From contig NZ_FCNV02000020.1 in NCBI RefSeq assembly GCF_001544615.1, positions 1-50,965 of the forward strand: 50,965 nt of DNA, in the 5' to 3' direction. A model generated the notes under the pieces. The model was not told the DNA's origin. It made no database searches and saw only the letters and a program-made list of their open reading frames with translations. Position numbers and translations under genes: made by a program. Shown in pieces: positions 15,561-23,919 of the stretch. Position 1 is the first letter of the stretch, and each line of letters starts with the position of its first letter. The DNA is from Caballeronia concitans (GTDB taxonomy: Bacteria; Pseudomonadota; Gammaproteobacteria; Burkholderiales; Burkholderiaceae).

Positions 15561-17153
15561 GTGAAGAGTTCGATACAAAGAAATATCGGGCCGTTGGCGC
15601 TCATGCTGACCGGCCTTGGATCCATCATCGGTTCGGGGTGGCTGTTCGGAGCCTGGAAAGCATCGCAGATTGCGGGTCCCGCTGCGGTTTGCGCCTGGGT
15701 GATCGGCGCGGTCGTCATCCTGGCCATCGCGCTGACGTACGCCGAACTGGGCGCGATGTTCCCCGAATCCGGCGGCATGGTGCGTTACGCGCGTTATTCG
15801 CATGGCGCGCTCGTCGGTTTCATCGCGGCGTGGGCGAACTGGATCGCCATCGTGTCGGTGATTCCGATCGAAGCGGAAGCATCGATTCAATATATGAGCA
15901 CCTGGCCCTACGACTGGGCGCACGCGCTCTTCGTGAACGAGACGCTGACGACGAGCGGCCTCGCGCTGTCCGCGCTGCTCGTGATCATCTACTTCATGCT
16001 CAATTACTGGGGTGTGAAAGTGTTCGCGCGCGCGAACACCGCCATCACCATCTTCAAGTTCCTGATTCCTGGCGCGACCATCGCCGGTCTCGTGTTCTCG
16101 GGATTCCATGCGGAGAACTTCGGCACCGCGTCGAACTTCGCGCCCTACGGCTGGCCGGCCGTGCTGACGGCGGTGGCGACGAGCGGCATCGTGTTCAGCT
16201 TCAACGGCTTCCAGAGCCCGGTGAATCTGGCGGGCGAAGCGCGTCATCCGGCGCGCAGCGTACCGTTCGCGGTCGTCGGATCCATCCTGATCGCGCTCGT
16301 GATCTACGTGCTGCTGCAGGTCGCGTATATCGGCGCGGTGAACCCGGGCGATGTCGCGCAGGGCTGGAAGCACTTCCACTTCGCGTCGCCGTTCGCCGAA
16401 CTGGCGATCGCGCTGAACCTGAACTGGCTCGCCGTGCTGCTCTACATCGACGCGTTCGTCAGCCCGAGCGGCACCGGCACGACCTACATGGCGACGACCA
16501 CGCGCATGATCTACGCGATGGAGCGCAACAACACGATGCCGAAGATGTTCGGCAACGTGCATCCGTTCTACGGCGTGCCGCGTCAGGCAATGTGGTTCAA
16601 CCTGATCGTCGCGTTCATCTTCATGTTCTTCTTCCGCGGCTGGGGCACGCTCGCGGCGGTCATTTCGGTGGCGACGGTCATTTCGTATCTGACCGGCCCG
16701 ATCAGCCTGATGGCGCTGCGCCGCTCCGCGCCTGATCTGGAGCGTCCGTTGACGCTGCCGCTGATGGGCGTGATCGCGCCGTTCGCGTTCGTGTGCGCAT
16801 CGCTCGTGCTGTACTGGGCGAAGTGGCCGCTGACGGGGCACATCATTCTGCTGATGGTCGTCGCGCTGCCGGTGTACTTCTACTTTCAGGCCAAGACGGG
16901 TTTTGCCGGCTGGGGGCGCGATCTGAAGGCGGCGTGGTGGCTGATCGGCTATTTGCCGTCGATGGCGGTGATGTCGCTCATCGGCAGCAAGGAATTCGGC
17001 GGAAGCGGGCTGCTGCCGTACGGCTGGGACATGGCCGTGGTGGCGGTGCTGTCGCTGATCTTCTACTACTGGGGCGTGCACACCGGTTATCGCACGGATT
17101 ACCTCACCGAGCGCGAAAGCCGCGACGACATTCTTCATGAAGTCGGCGCGTAA
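15561..17153 (+). CDS. APC-family amino acid permease
   Basis: A 530-residue inner-membrane transporter of the amino acid-polyamine-organocation superfamily with about 12-14 predicted helices. Helix 1 carries the substrate-binding break GLGSIIGSGWLFG. The conserved central stretch SFNGFQSPVNLAGEARHPARS follows helix 5-6. The segment TTTRMIYAMERNN is typical of the aspartate:proton symporter/YveA-like branch. The start is a GTG at 15561 preceded by GGAGAAGGA. An ATG is not available at this position. Transcription is isolated: a long leader with an inverted repeat precedes it and a strong terminator follows. Substrate is probably an amino acid, not determined. Confidence 0.87.
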   Translation: MKSSIQRNIGPLALMLTGLGSIIGSGWLFGAWKASQIAGPAAVCAWVIGAVVILAIALTYAELGAMFPESGGMVRYARYSHGALVGFIAAWANWIAIVSVIPIEAEASIQYMSTWPYDWAHALFVNETLTTSGLALSALLVIIYFMLNYWGVKVFARANTAITIFKFLIPGATIAGLVFSGFHAENFGTASNFAPYGWPAVLTAVATSGIVFSFNGFQSPVNLAGEARHPARSVPFAVVGSILIALVIYVLLQVAYIGAVNPGDVAQGWKHFHFASPFAELAIALNLNWLAVLLYIDAFVSPSGTGTTYMATTTRMIYAMERNNTMPKMFGNVHPFYGVPRQAMWFNLIVAFIFMFFFRGWGTLAAVISVATVISYLTGPISLMALRRSAPDLERPLTLPLMGVIAPFAFVCASLVLYWAKWPLTGHIILLMVVALPVYFYFQAKTGFAGWGRDLKAAWWLIGYLPSMAVMSLIGSKEFGGSGLLPYGWDMAVVAVLSLIFYYWGVHTGYRTDYLTERESRDDILHEVGA

Positions 17154-17187
17154 GCTGCCCCGGTTCTAGCGACCGCTGCAAGAACGG

Positions 17188-17225
17188 AAGCCCGCCTGAG
17201 CGATCAGGCGGGCTTCTTTCTTTTC
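17188..17225. terminator. Terminator after the APC permease gene
   Basis: A perfect 12-bp stem (AAGCCCGCCTGA at 17188-17199 with TCAGGCGGGCTT at 17204-17215), GCGA loop and T-rich tail lie between convergent genes. Confidence 0.92.
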
Positions 17226-17245
17226 AGGTCTTGTCCAGGCGACGT

Positions 17246-18031
17246 TCAGGCGTCCGTGAACACATAGTTCGTCATGGCGAGCGCCCGCTGGAATGTGCCG
17301 AGCGACTGCACGTCCAGCCGATAATCGTCCGCCGCCGCGCCGAGCGCGCCGAAGACCGGTAGCAGATGCTCGTCCGTCGGATGCATCAACGCTGCGTGCG
17401 GCGCGCGCGCGCGGTAATCGAGGAGGGCGTCGATATCGCGTGCGGCGAGGCGCGCTTCGAACCAGTCGGTGAATTCGGCGACGCGCGGGTCCGCATCTTC
17501 CGGGCGCGCGCTGAAATCGGCCATGCGCAGATTGTGCGTGATCTGCCCGGAACCGACGATCATCACGCCGTCATCGCGCAACTCGCGCAGCGCCCGGCCG
17601 ACGCGAAAGTGATGCGCAGGGTCGCGGCGCGGCTGAATCGAAAGTTGCGCGACGGGCACGTCGGCGTCGGGGAACATGAGCAGCAGCGGCACCCACGCGC
17701 CGTGGTCCAGCCCGTGAATGGTCGTCGCGGCCGCGATGCCGTCATCGCCGAGCAGCGCGGCGGCGCGTCTCGCGACATCCGGCGCGCCCGGCGCGGGATA
17801 GCGCAGCTCATACAGCGCGCGCGGAAAGCCGTAGAAATCGTGGATGGTCTCGGGACGCTCCGCGATGCTCGCGGCCGGATCGCCGGTGCCCCAATGCGCG
17901 GACAGCATCAGAATGGCGCGGGGGCGCGGCAAGGTCGCGGCGAGCGACGCGAATCCGGCGGACGGCATCGACGGGTCGATGGGCAGCGTCGGCGCGCCGT
18001 GGGAAATGAAGACGGTGGGAAATCGGCTCAT
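17246..18031 (-). CDS. LigB/DODA-type extradiol dioxygenase family protein
   Basis: A 261-residue class III extradiol ring-cleavage dioxygenase-like enzyme (YgiD/DODA group). Likely metal ligands are in FISHGAPTL (His11), SAHWGT, HGLDHGAWVPL and PTDEHLLPV, spaced as in the 4,5-DOPA dioxygenase family. This family opens catecholic rings using a single Fe or Zn site. The native substrate is unknown in most bacteria. The gene is monocistronic and lies downstream of the ubiX cluster; its -10 box sits inside a perfect palindrome (18077-18090). Confidence 0.87.
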   Translation of the reverse strand: MSRFPTVFISHGAPTLPIDPSMPSAGFASLAATLPRPRAILMLSAHWGTGDPAASIAERPETIHDFYGFPRALYELRYPAPGAPDVARRAAALLGDDGIAAATTIHGLDHGAWVPLLLMFPDADVPVAQLSIQPRRDPAHHFRVGRALRELRDDGVMIVGSGQITHNLRMADFSARPEDADPRVAEFTDWFEARLAARDIDALLDYRARAPHAALMHPTDEHLLPVFGALGAAADDYRLDVQSLGTFQRALAMTNYVFTDA

Positions 18032-18076
18032 GGCAGCGATCCAAAGGTTGATGCCATGAATGTACGGCTTGCGGCA

Positions 18077-18090
18077 CCGTTTATAAACGG
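18077..18090. promoter_or_regulatory. Palindrome overlapping the -10 of the dioxygenase gene
   Basis: CCGTTTATAAACGG is a perfect 14-bp palindrome containing TATAAA on either strand, about 46 bp upstream of the dioxygenase ATG. It is nested in a larger GCACCG/CGGTGC repeat (18074-18096). It could be an operator that masks the -10 element. Confidence 0.5.
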
Positions 18091-18127
18091 CGGTGCAGGC
18101 AATGAATTGTGTCCGTGCAGTTGCTAA

Positions 18128-18727
18128 TTAGTCGGTTTCGCCGCGCATTCCTTGCCACGCAGCCGCCACAGGCTGTGCAACGCCAAGCAGATCGACGACG
18201 CGCGCGACCGTGTGATCGACCATTTCGTCGATGGACGCGGGCTTGTGATAGAACGCCGGCAGCGGCGGGAAGATCACGCCCCCCATTTCCGTCACGGCCG
18301 TCATGTTGCGCAGATGCGCGAGGTTGAACGGCGTTTCGCGCACGAGCAGCACGAGCCGGCGACGTTCCTTGAGGACGACATCGGCGGCGCGGGTGATGAG
18401 GTTGTCGGAGAGACCGTGCGCGACGCTCGCGAGCGTGCGCATCGAACACGGCGCTACGATCATGCCTTCCGTCGCGAAAGAGCCGGACGCGATGCTGGCG
18501 CCGACATCGCGCGGATTGTGGACGACGTCCGCGAGCGCGTGGACGGCGGCTTTATCGAGATCGAGTTCGTGCTGGATATTCAGCCAGCCGGCGGCCGAAA
18601 CGAGCAGATGCGTTTCGACGCCGCCCAGACGGCGCAGCGTCTCGAGTAGACGCACGCCGTAGATCGCGCCCGAAGCGCCGGTAATCGCGACGATCAGCCG
18701 TCGTTTTGCGGCGGCGGGCGCATTCAC
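18128..18727 (-). CDS. ubiX: Flavin prenyltransferase UbiX
   Basis: A 199-residue UbiX/Pad1 enzyme that prenylates FMN with dimethylallyl phosphate to make the prFMN cofactor of UbiD decarboxylases in ubiquinone synthesis. The Rossmann-like N-terminus [20 protein letters not shown], the central [15 protein letters not shown] and the [13 protein letters not shown] motif are all diagnostic. No ubiD gene lies in the window. It is the last gene of the hemA cluster, 9 bp after grxD, and the start at 18727 is immediately upstream of the first conserved strand. Confidence 0.94.
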   Translation of the reverse strand: MNAPAAAKRRLIVAITGASGAIYGVRLLETLRRLGGVETHLLVSAAGWLNIQHELDLDKAAVHALADVVHNPRDVGASIASGSFATEGMIVAPCSMRTLASVAHGLSDNLITRAADVVLKERRRLVLLVRETPFNLAHLRNMTAVTEMGGVIFPPLPAFYHKPASIDEMVDHTVARVVDLLGVAQPVAAAWQGMRGETD

Positions 18728-18736
18728 GTGCGACGC

Positions 18737-19048
18737 TCAGGCAGCGGCGAAGAGCTGCTGCAGTTCGCCCGACTGATACATCTCCATCATGATGTCCGAG
18801 CCGCCGATGAACTCGCCGTTCACGTAAAGCTGCGGAATGGTCGGCCAGTTGGAGAATTCCTTGATGCCCTGGCGGATGCCGTCGTCTTCGAGGACGTTCA
18901 CCGTCATGATCTGATCGACGCCGCACGCCTTCAGCACCTGAATGGCGCGGCCGGAGAAGCCGCACATCGGGAATTGCGCCGTGCCTTTCATGAAAAGGAC
19001 GACCGGGTTTTGATCGACGATCTGCTTGATGCGTTCTTGCGTATCCAT
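18737..19048 (-). CDS. grxD: Monothiol glutaredoxin Grx4
   Basis: A 103-residue monothiol glutaredoxin with the active site CGFS at residues 29-32. It also has the glutathione-binding features KGTAQFPMCGFS, WPTIPQLYVNGEFIGGSD and LEDDGIRQGIKEFS. Such proteins bind a bridging [2Fe-2S] cluster with glutathione and BolA partners and deliver Fe-S clusters. It lies between prmC and ubiX on the same strand, with a 79-bp gap to prmC and 9 bp to ubiX. Confidence 0.96.
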   Translation of the reverse strand: MDTQERIKQIVDQNPVVLFMKGTAQFPMCGFSGRAIQVLKACGVDQIMTVNVLEDDGIRQGIKEFSNWPTIPQLYVNGEFIGGSDIMMEMYQSGELQQLFAAA

Positions 19049-19127
19049 GGCGTTCCTGCGCTTGAATGTCGGTTGGACTTGGGTCTTGAAATGATAGCGG
19101 ATTTCGCCTGCGCGGTTCGGCGCCGGT

Positions 19128-19955
19128 TTAGCCGATGAACGCGCCGCCGCTCGTGCGTTCGATGCCCGCTAGATCGCGAATCGAGCGGACACCGGTGAAA
19201 CCGCGTGCGGTGAGCAAGTGGCGCACGGCGTCGGCCTGATCGTAGCCGTGCTCGATCCATAACGCGCCGCCGGGCGCGAGCAGCAGCGGCGCCGTATCGA
19301 TGATGATGCGAATCGCCGAAAGGCCGTCGGCGTCGTCGGTGAGCGCGCCGCGCGGCTCGAAGCGCAAGTCGCCTTGCGTGAGATGCGGATCGTCTTTCGC
19401 GATATACGGCGGATTGCTCACGATGACTTCAAAGCGCAGCGACGGATCGAGCTTAGCCGTCCAGTCGCTTTCGATGAACGTCACCGCGTGCGCCGCACCG
19501 AGCAGATTGCGTGCGTTGCGCCGCGCGATGTCGAGCGCGGCAGGCGAGCGGTCGATCGCCCAGACGCCGGCATCGGGGCGGGCGTGCGCAATCGAAATCG
19601 CGATCGCGCCGGTTCCGGTGCCGAGATCGAGCACGCGTGCGTTCGGCGTGTCCGCGATGGCTTCGAGCGCCGTTTCCACCAGCAACTCCGTTTCCGGGCG
19701 CGGAATGAGCACGTCCGGCGACACCTCGAATTCGAGACCGAAGAACTCGCGCTTGCCGGTCAGCTGCGCGATCGGCTCGCCGTTCAGACGCCGCTGCGCC
19801 AGCGCCTCGAAACGCTCTACCGCTTTTGCATCGAGCGATTCATGGTCGCGCGTAATCAGCTCCGTGCGACGCCAGCCGAGCACGTGCATCAACAGCACGC
19901 GCGTTTCCAGCGCGGGCAGCGGCGACGTGCGCAGCAGATCCGCCGCGGTCGTCAC
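19128..19955 (-). CDS. prmC: Release factor glutamine methyltransferase PrmC
   Basis: A 275-residue SAM-dependent enzyme that N5-methylates the GGQ glutamine of peptide release factors. The N-terminal helical domain (about 1-90) ends at [11 protein letters not shown]. Motif I is [13 protein letters not shown] and the glutamine-binding NPPY motif is present ([10 protein letters not shown]). The start is a GTG at 19955 whose last base overlaps the prfA stop (GTGA), coupling the enzyme to its substrate gene. The order hemA-prfA-prmC is widely conserved in proteobacteria. Confidence 0.95.
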   Translation of the reverse strand: MTTAADLLRTSPLPALETRVLLMHVLGWRRTELITRDHESLDAKAVERFEALAQRRLNGEPIAQLTGKREFFGLEFEVSPDVLIPRPETELLVETALEAIADTPNARVLDLGTGTGAIAISIAHARPDAGVWAIDRSPAALDIARRNARNLLGAAHAVTFIESDWTAKLDPSLRFEVIVSNPPYIAKDDPHLTQGDLRFEPRGALTDDADGLSAIRIIIDTAPLLLAPGGALWIEHGYDQADAVRHLLTARGFTGVRSIRDLAGIERTSGGAFIG

Positions 19956-21034
19956 TCGGCTTCCCCGAGCGCCGCGAGCTGCTCCGCCTGATGCTCGGAA
20001 ACCAGCGCGCCGATCAGTTCGTCGAGATCGCCGTCCATGATGTATTCGAGCTTGTAGAGCGTCAGGTTGATGCGGTGATCCGTCATGCGCCCTTGCGGAA
20101 AGTTGTAGGTGCGGATGCGCTCGGAGCGGTCGCCGGAACCGATCAGGCTCTTGCGCGTCGCGGCTTCCTTCGCGTGCTGCTCGTGATACTGCTTGTCCTT
20201 GATGCGCGCGGCGAGCACCTTCAGCGCGCGATCCTTGTTTTTGTGCTGCGAGCGGTCGTCCTGACATTCGACGACGATGCCCGTCGGCAAGTGCGTCACG
20301 CGCACGGCGGAATCCGTCTTGTTGATGTGCTGCCCGCCCGCGCCCGACGCGCGGAACGTGTCGATGCGCAAATCCGCCGGATTGATCACGACTTCGCTGA
20401 TTTCATCGGCTTCGGGCATCACCGCGACCGTACACGCCGACGTGTGGATGCGTCCCTGCGTTTCCGTCGCCGGCACGCGCTGCACGCGATGCCCGCCCGA
20501 TTCGAACTTGAGCCGCGAATACGCGCCCTGGCCCGCGAGCCGCACGATGACTTCCTTGTAGCCGCCGAGATCGGACACGCTTTCGGACATCGTCTCGGCG
20601 GTCCAGCGGTTGCGCTCGGCATAGCGCAGATACATGCGCAGCAGATCGCCCGCGAATAGCGCCGATTCGTCGCCGCCGGTGCCCGCGCGGATTTCGATGA
20701 AGATATTGCGGTCGTCGTTCGGATCTTTCGGCAGGAGCATCGTCTGCAATTCGCTTTCGATCTTCGCCATGCGCTCGCGCGCCTCGCCGATTTCCTCTTC
20801 GGCGAAATCGCGCATCGAAGGATCGGAGAGCAATTCCTGCGCGGTCGCTTCGTCGTTGAGCGCCTGACGCCAGAGCGCGTATTGATCGACGATCGGACTG
20901 ATTTCCGCGTGCTCGCGCGTGAGCTTGCGATATTGGTCCATGTCGGACGTCACGTCTTCGCGGCTCAGCAGTTCGTTGAGATCGACCTGCCGTTTTGCAA
21001 GCTGGTCGAGCTTGCTTTGCATGCTCGTTTTCAT
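19952..21034 (-). CDS. prfA: Peptide chain release factor 1
   Basis: A 360-residue RF1, the same length as the E. coli protein. The GGQ catalytic loop is in [17 protein letters not shown]. The anticodon-like PxT region precedes it, with [17 protein letters not shown] in domain 3. It recognises UAA and UAG on the ribosome. The start [11 protein letters not shown] at 21034 aligns with E. coli MKPSIVAKLEA; an internal ATG at 21022 is less likely. Its stop overlaps prmC by 4 bp. Confidence 0.97.
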   Translation of the reverse strand: MKTSMQSKLDQLAKRQVDLNELLSREDVTSDMDQYRKLTREHAEISPIVDQYALWRQALNDEATAQELLSDPSMRDFAEEEIGEARERMAKIESELQTMLLPKDPNDDRNIFIEIRAGTGGDESALFAGDLLRMYLRYAERNRWTAETMSESVSDLGGYKEVIVRLAGQGAYSRLKFESGGHRVQRVPATETQGRIHTSACTVAVMPEADEISEVVINPADLRIDTFRASGAGGQHINKTDSAVRVTHLPTGIVVECQDDRSQHKNKDRALKVLAARIKDKQYHEQHAKEAATRKSLIGSGDRSERIRTYNFPQGRMTDHRINLTLYKLEYIMDGDLDELIGALVSEHQAEQLAALGEAE

Positions 21035-21128
21035 CGGGCGGAAATGGAGGCTGCGCTCCAGGAAAGACTGCAATCGGGACGCTGCCGCGCAAAGCGCGAA
21101 AGCATGGGGAATGGCAAAGAGGACGCCG

Positions 21129-22412
21129 CTAACGGTCCGACGATCCGTGGCGGTAGAAGCCGCTCATCAGGTCGATGAGCTGGTCGCGCTCTTCGCGGCC
21201 CGCGCGGTTGAGCGCGTGCGTGGGGCCGTGAATGAGCTTGTTCGTGAGCGATTGCGACAGCGCTTCGAGCACGGCGGCGGGATCGTCGCCGCGCGCGAGC
21301 ATCTTGCGCGCGCGTTCGACTTCGGCGCGGCGCAGCGCGTCGGCTTGCGTGTGCATGTGGCGGATGACCGGCACGATGCTGCGCGCGTCCAGCCACTGCA
21401 TGAAGTTGGCGACGCGGGTTTCGATGATCGATTCGGCCTGCGCGACGGCCGCTTGCCGCGACGCGTTGCCTTCGCGGACGATGGCGCCAAGGTCATCGAC
21501 GGTATAGAGGAACACGTCCTGCAGATTGCCGACTTCCGGCTCGATATCGCGCGGCACGGCGAGATCGACCATGAAAATAGGGCGATGCCGGCGCGCCTTC
21601 ACCGCACGCTCGACCGCGCCGAGACCGATGATCGGCAGCGTGGACGCGGTGCACGACACGATGATGTCGAACTCGTGCATGCGCGCGGGCAGGTCGGACA
21701 GCGGAATGGCGCGGCCATTGAAGCGCCCGGCGAGCTTTTCGCCGCGCTCGGCCGTGCGATTGGCGACGACCAGTTCACGCGGATTCTGCGCGGCGAAGTG
21801 CGTGGCGCAGAGTTCGATCATTTCGCCCGCGCCGATGAACAGCACGCGCTGGCTCGACACGTTCTCGAAGATGCGCTGCGCGAGCCGAACGGCGGCAGCG
21901 GCCATCGACACGGACTGCGCGCCGATTTCGGTCGTCGAACGCACTTCCTTCGCGACCGCGAACGTGCGCTGGAAAAGCTGGTTCAGATACGTGCCGAGCG
22001 CGCCGGCTTCGGACGCGGTGCGCACGGCGTCCTTCATTTGTCCGACGATCTGAGTTTCGCCGAGTACCATCGAATCCAGCCCCGATGCGACGCGGAACGC
22101 GTGGCGCACGGCCTCCGACTGCGGCAGCGCATACACGTGCGGCGCGAGTTCGGAAACGGGCAGATTGTGATATTGCGAGAGCCAGTGGACGGCGGCTTCG
22201 CGGGCGGCGGTGTCGTCGGTGGCGCAGTAGAGTTCGGTGCGGTTGCAAGTCGAGAGGATGGCCGCTTCCGGCGCTGCCTTGACCTTCGGACCGAGCCAGA
22301 CGTCCTTCAGCGCGGAAAGCGCCGGCTTGATTTGTTCGAGCGGAAACGCCACGCGTTCGCGCAAGGCGACAGGCGCAGTGTGGTGATTGATTCCGATCGT
22401 GAGGAGCTGCAT
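21129..22412 (-). CDS. hemA: Glutamyl-tRNA reductase
   Basis: A 427-residue NADPH-dependent enzyme that makes glutamate-1-semialdehyde, the first committed step of C5 tetrapyrrole synthesis. The catalytic cysteine is Cys56 in [11 protein letters not shown]. The N-terminal [19 protein letters not shown], the [12 protein letters not shown] block, and the nucleotide-binding FIGAGEMIE are all present. A helical dimerisation domain ends the protein. ATG at 22412 starts directly at the conserved strand. It heads the hemA-prfA-prmC-grxD-ubiX cluster. Confidence 0.97.
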   Translation of the reverse strand: MQLLTIGINHHTAPVALRERVAFPLEQIKPALSALKDVWLGPKVKAAPEAAILSTCNRTELYCATDDTAAREAAVHWLSQYHNLPVSELAPHVYALPQSEAVRHAFRVASGLDSMVLGETQIVGQMKDAVRTASEAGALGTYLNQLFQRTFAVAKEVRSTTEIGAQSVSMAAAAVRLAQRIFENVSSQRVLFIGAGEMIELCATHFAAQNPRELVVANRTAERGEKLAGRFNGRAIPLSDLPARMHEFDIIVSCTASTLPIIGLGAVERAVKARRHRPIFMVDLAVPRDIEPEVGNLQDVFLYTVDDLGAIVREGNASRQAAVAQAESIIETRVANFMQWLDARSIVPVIRHMHTQADALRRAEVERARKMLARGDDPAAVLEALSQSLTNKLIHGPTHALNRAGREERDQLIDLMSGFYRHGSSDR

Positions 22413-22459
22413 GTACTTATGCGTTCGGCCTAAGCCGTTGGCCTTTCAGATAGCCCAAT

Positions 22460-22465
22460 ATTATA
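22460..22465 (-). promoter_or_regulatory. Candidate -10 box of the hemA operon
   Basis: On the minus strand a perfect TATAAT lies about 48 bp upstream of the hemA ATG, within an AT-rich patch. No convincing -35 hexamer is visible at normal spacing, so another activator or an extended -10 may be needed. Confidence 0.45.
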
Positions 22466-22581
22466 GCGTTTTACGAATCCGTTCATTTATACGCGGCATT
22501 CGGGGCCGGACCGTGCGCCGCTGCGCCTCCGTGCGAGGGAAATCGGCTTTTCGGAGCGCGACAATCGACCGCACCGCGCTT

Positions 22582-23394
22582 TCAACTGAAGTACTTCGCG
22601 AGTTCGGCGGCGCGGGCTTGCAGTTCCACGAGGGGCATCGCGCCGGTTCGCGCGGCGGCTTCGCGGTTGCGCTCCGCGGCTGCGATGGCGTCGCGCCGTG
22701 AAGCCGCGTCGTGGTGAAGATGAAAGAGCGCGGCGCGTTGTTCCGGGACGGAATGCCAGCGTACGCCGAGCCGGGTCGCGCGCGTGAGAAGGTCGTCGTC
22801 CTCGCCGCCCCAGCCGATGAATCTCGGATCATGACCGCCGATGCGCCTATATTCCGCGCGCTTGATCAGCACGATTCCGCCCGCCGTGTTTGCGTAAAGC
22901 AGTGCCATTCCTTCCGCTAAATCCGCTTCGAGATACGGTTTCAACGCCGAATAGTTTCCGGAGCGAATGAATGCTTCTCTGAATACGCCGGCGACATTAA
23001 TCACGCGCAAGAACGGACAAAGCGCGTCGCTATGCGCGCCGTATCGCAGTGCATCGACACAAGCGGGAAATAAATCGGGATTGGCGACCATGTCCGCATC
23101 GTGAAAACAGATGACATCGCCGGTGCACAGCTTTGCGCCGAGGTTGCACAGCCTCGCCCGCGGGAACGGCCCGTCATCATGAATGAAGAGATGGCGGATT
23201 TTCTTATCGCCCGAGCCGGACCAATGGAATGTCGGCGTCGCGTCCGCTTCGATCAGATAGACCGTGTAATCCGAGTACGTCGAATCCAGATGACGCAGCA
23301 CGCCGCGAAGATTGTCGCGCCGTTCTTGCGTCGCACCGCGATACGTCATGATCAGTTCGAGACCGCCGAGGGAAATCAGGCTGTTTTCGCTCAT
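22582..23394 (-). CDS. Glycosyltransferase with galactosyltransferase-type C-terminal motif
   Basis: A 270-residue cytosolic GT-A fold enzyme. The metal-binding DxD is in CFHDADMVAN. The C-terminal FIGWGGEDDDLLTRA is the signature of the Glyco_transf_7C region shared by beta-1,4-galactosyltransferases and GalNAc/chondroitin-type transferases. It would transfer a sugar from a nucleotide sugar to a surface polysaccharide or glycolipid, but acceptor and donor are unknown. GC over 22861-23160 is about 56% by hand count, clearly lower than its neighbours, which suggests transfer. It is not in a polysaccharide cluster. MSENS at 23394 is taken as start; an ATG 18 bp upstream is possible and neither has a clear ribosome site. 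Confidence 0.8.
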   Translation of the reverse strand: MSENSLISLGGLELIMTYRGATQERRDNLRGVLRHLDSTYSDYTVYLIEADATPTFHWSGSGDKKIRHLFIHDDGPFPRARLCNLGAKLCTGDVICFHDADMVANPDLFPACVDALRYGAHSDALCPFLRVINVAGVFREAFIRSGNYSALKPYLEADLAEGMALLYANTAGGIVLIKRAEYRRIGGHDPRFIGWGGEDDDLLTRATRLGVRWHSVPEQRAALFHLHHDAASRRDAIAAAERNREAAARTGAMPLVELQARAAELAKYFS

Positions 23395-23505
23395 GATGCG
23401 TTGCGTTCGCATTTTGCCGTCGATTAAGCGGCCAACTCTCGATAAGCGATCGATTCACAAATTCTAGGCATATTCCGCATTCGCTTTATCTCGATTTCGG
23501 ACCGC

Positions 23506-23534
23506 TTGCCATCGCCAACCTGTCCCCCTAAACT
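23506..23534 (+). promoter_or_regulatory. Promoter of the small membrane protein gene
   Basis: TTGCCA (23506-23511), a 17-bp spacer and TAAACT (23529-23534) form a good sigma70 promoter about 60 bp before the ATG at 23596. Confidence 0.6.
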
Positions 23535-23595
23535 CATCCGCTTGACCCGGCGCCCGCGCCGTCTCTTAATCGAAGCCAATGGAGCTGCGCGCCCG

Positions 23596-23868
23596 ATGAG
23601 CTGGATCGGCATGATTTTTCTCGGCGCGGTGATCGGCGCGGCGGCGTGGTGGCTGCATCCGCTGCGGCGCGCCGGCCGTGTCGGGCCGGGCGCGGCGGGG
23701 CGCATCTGGACCGCCGTCGTGGCGGGCGTGCTGGCGGCCGTCGTCGCGCGCATGTTCGGCAATATCGTCGATGTCTATCACGACGGCGACACGCTCGAAT
23801 GGTTCGCGTGCACGCTCTTCGCGCTCTTCGTAGTCACGGCGACTGTCGCGCTGGCGGCGCGCCGATAG
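23596..23868 (+). CDS. Small membrane protein, possibly YeaQ/GlsB-like
   Basis: A 90-residue inner-membrane protein with three predicted helices: residues about 3-22, 36-55 and 68-88. The opening MSWIGMIFLGAVIGAAAWWL and the glycine-rich central helix resemble the transglycosylase-associated (YeaQ/YmgE/GlsB) family, whose function is not settled. ATG at 23596 follows a GGAG about 12 nt upstream. It lies 51 bp before the aminopeptidase gene, on the same strand, and the promoter at 23506 may serve both. Confidence 0.7.
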   Translation: MSWIGMIFLGAVIGAAAWWLHPLRRAGRVGPGAAGRIWTAVVAGVLAAVVARMFGNIVDVYHDGDTLEWFACTLFALFVVTATVALAARR

Positions 23869-23919
23869 TTTCCATCGCATCTCCATCGCATCTCATTCGG
23901 CATTCAAGGCAGGTCATTC

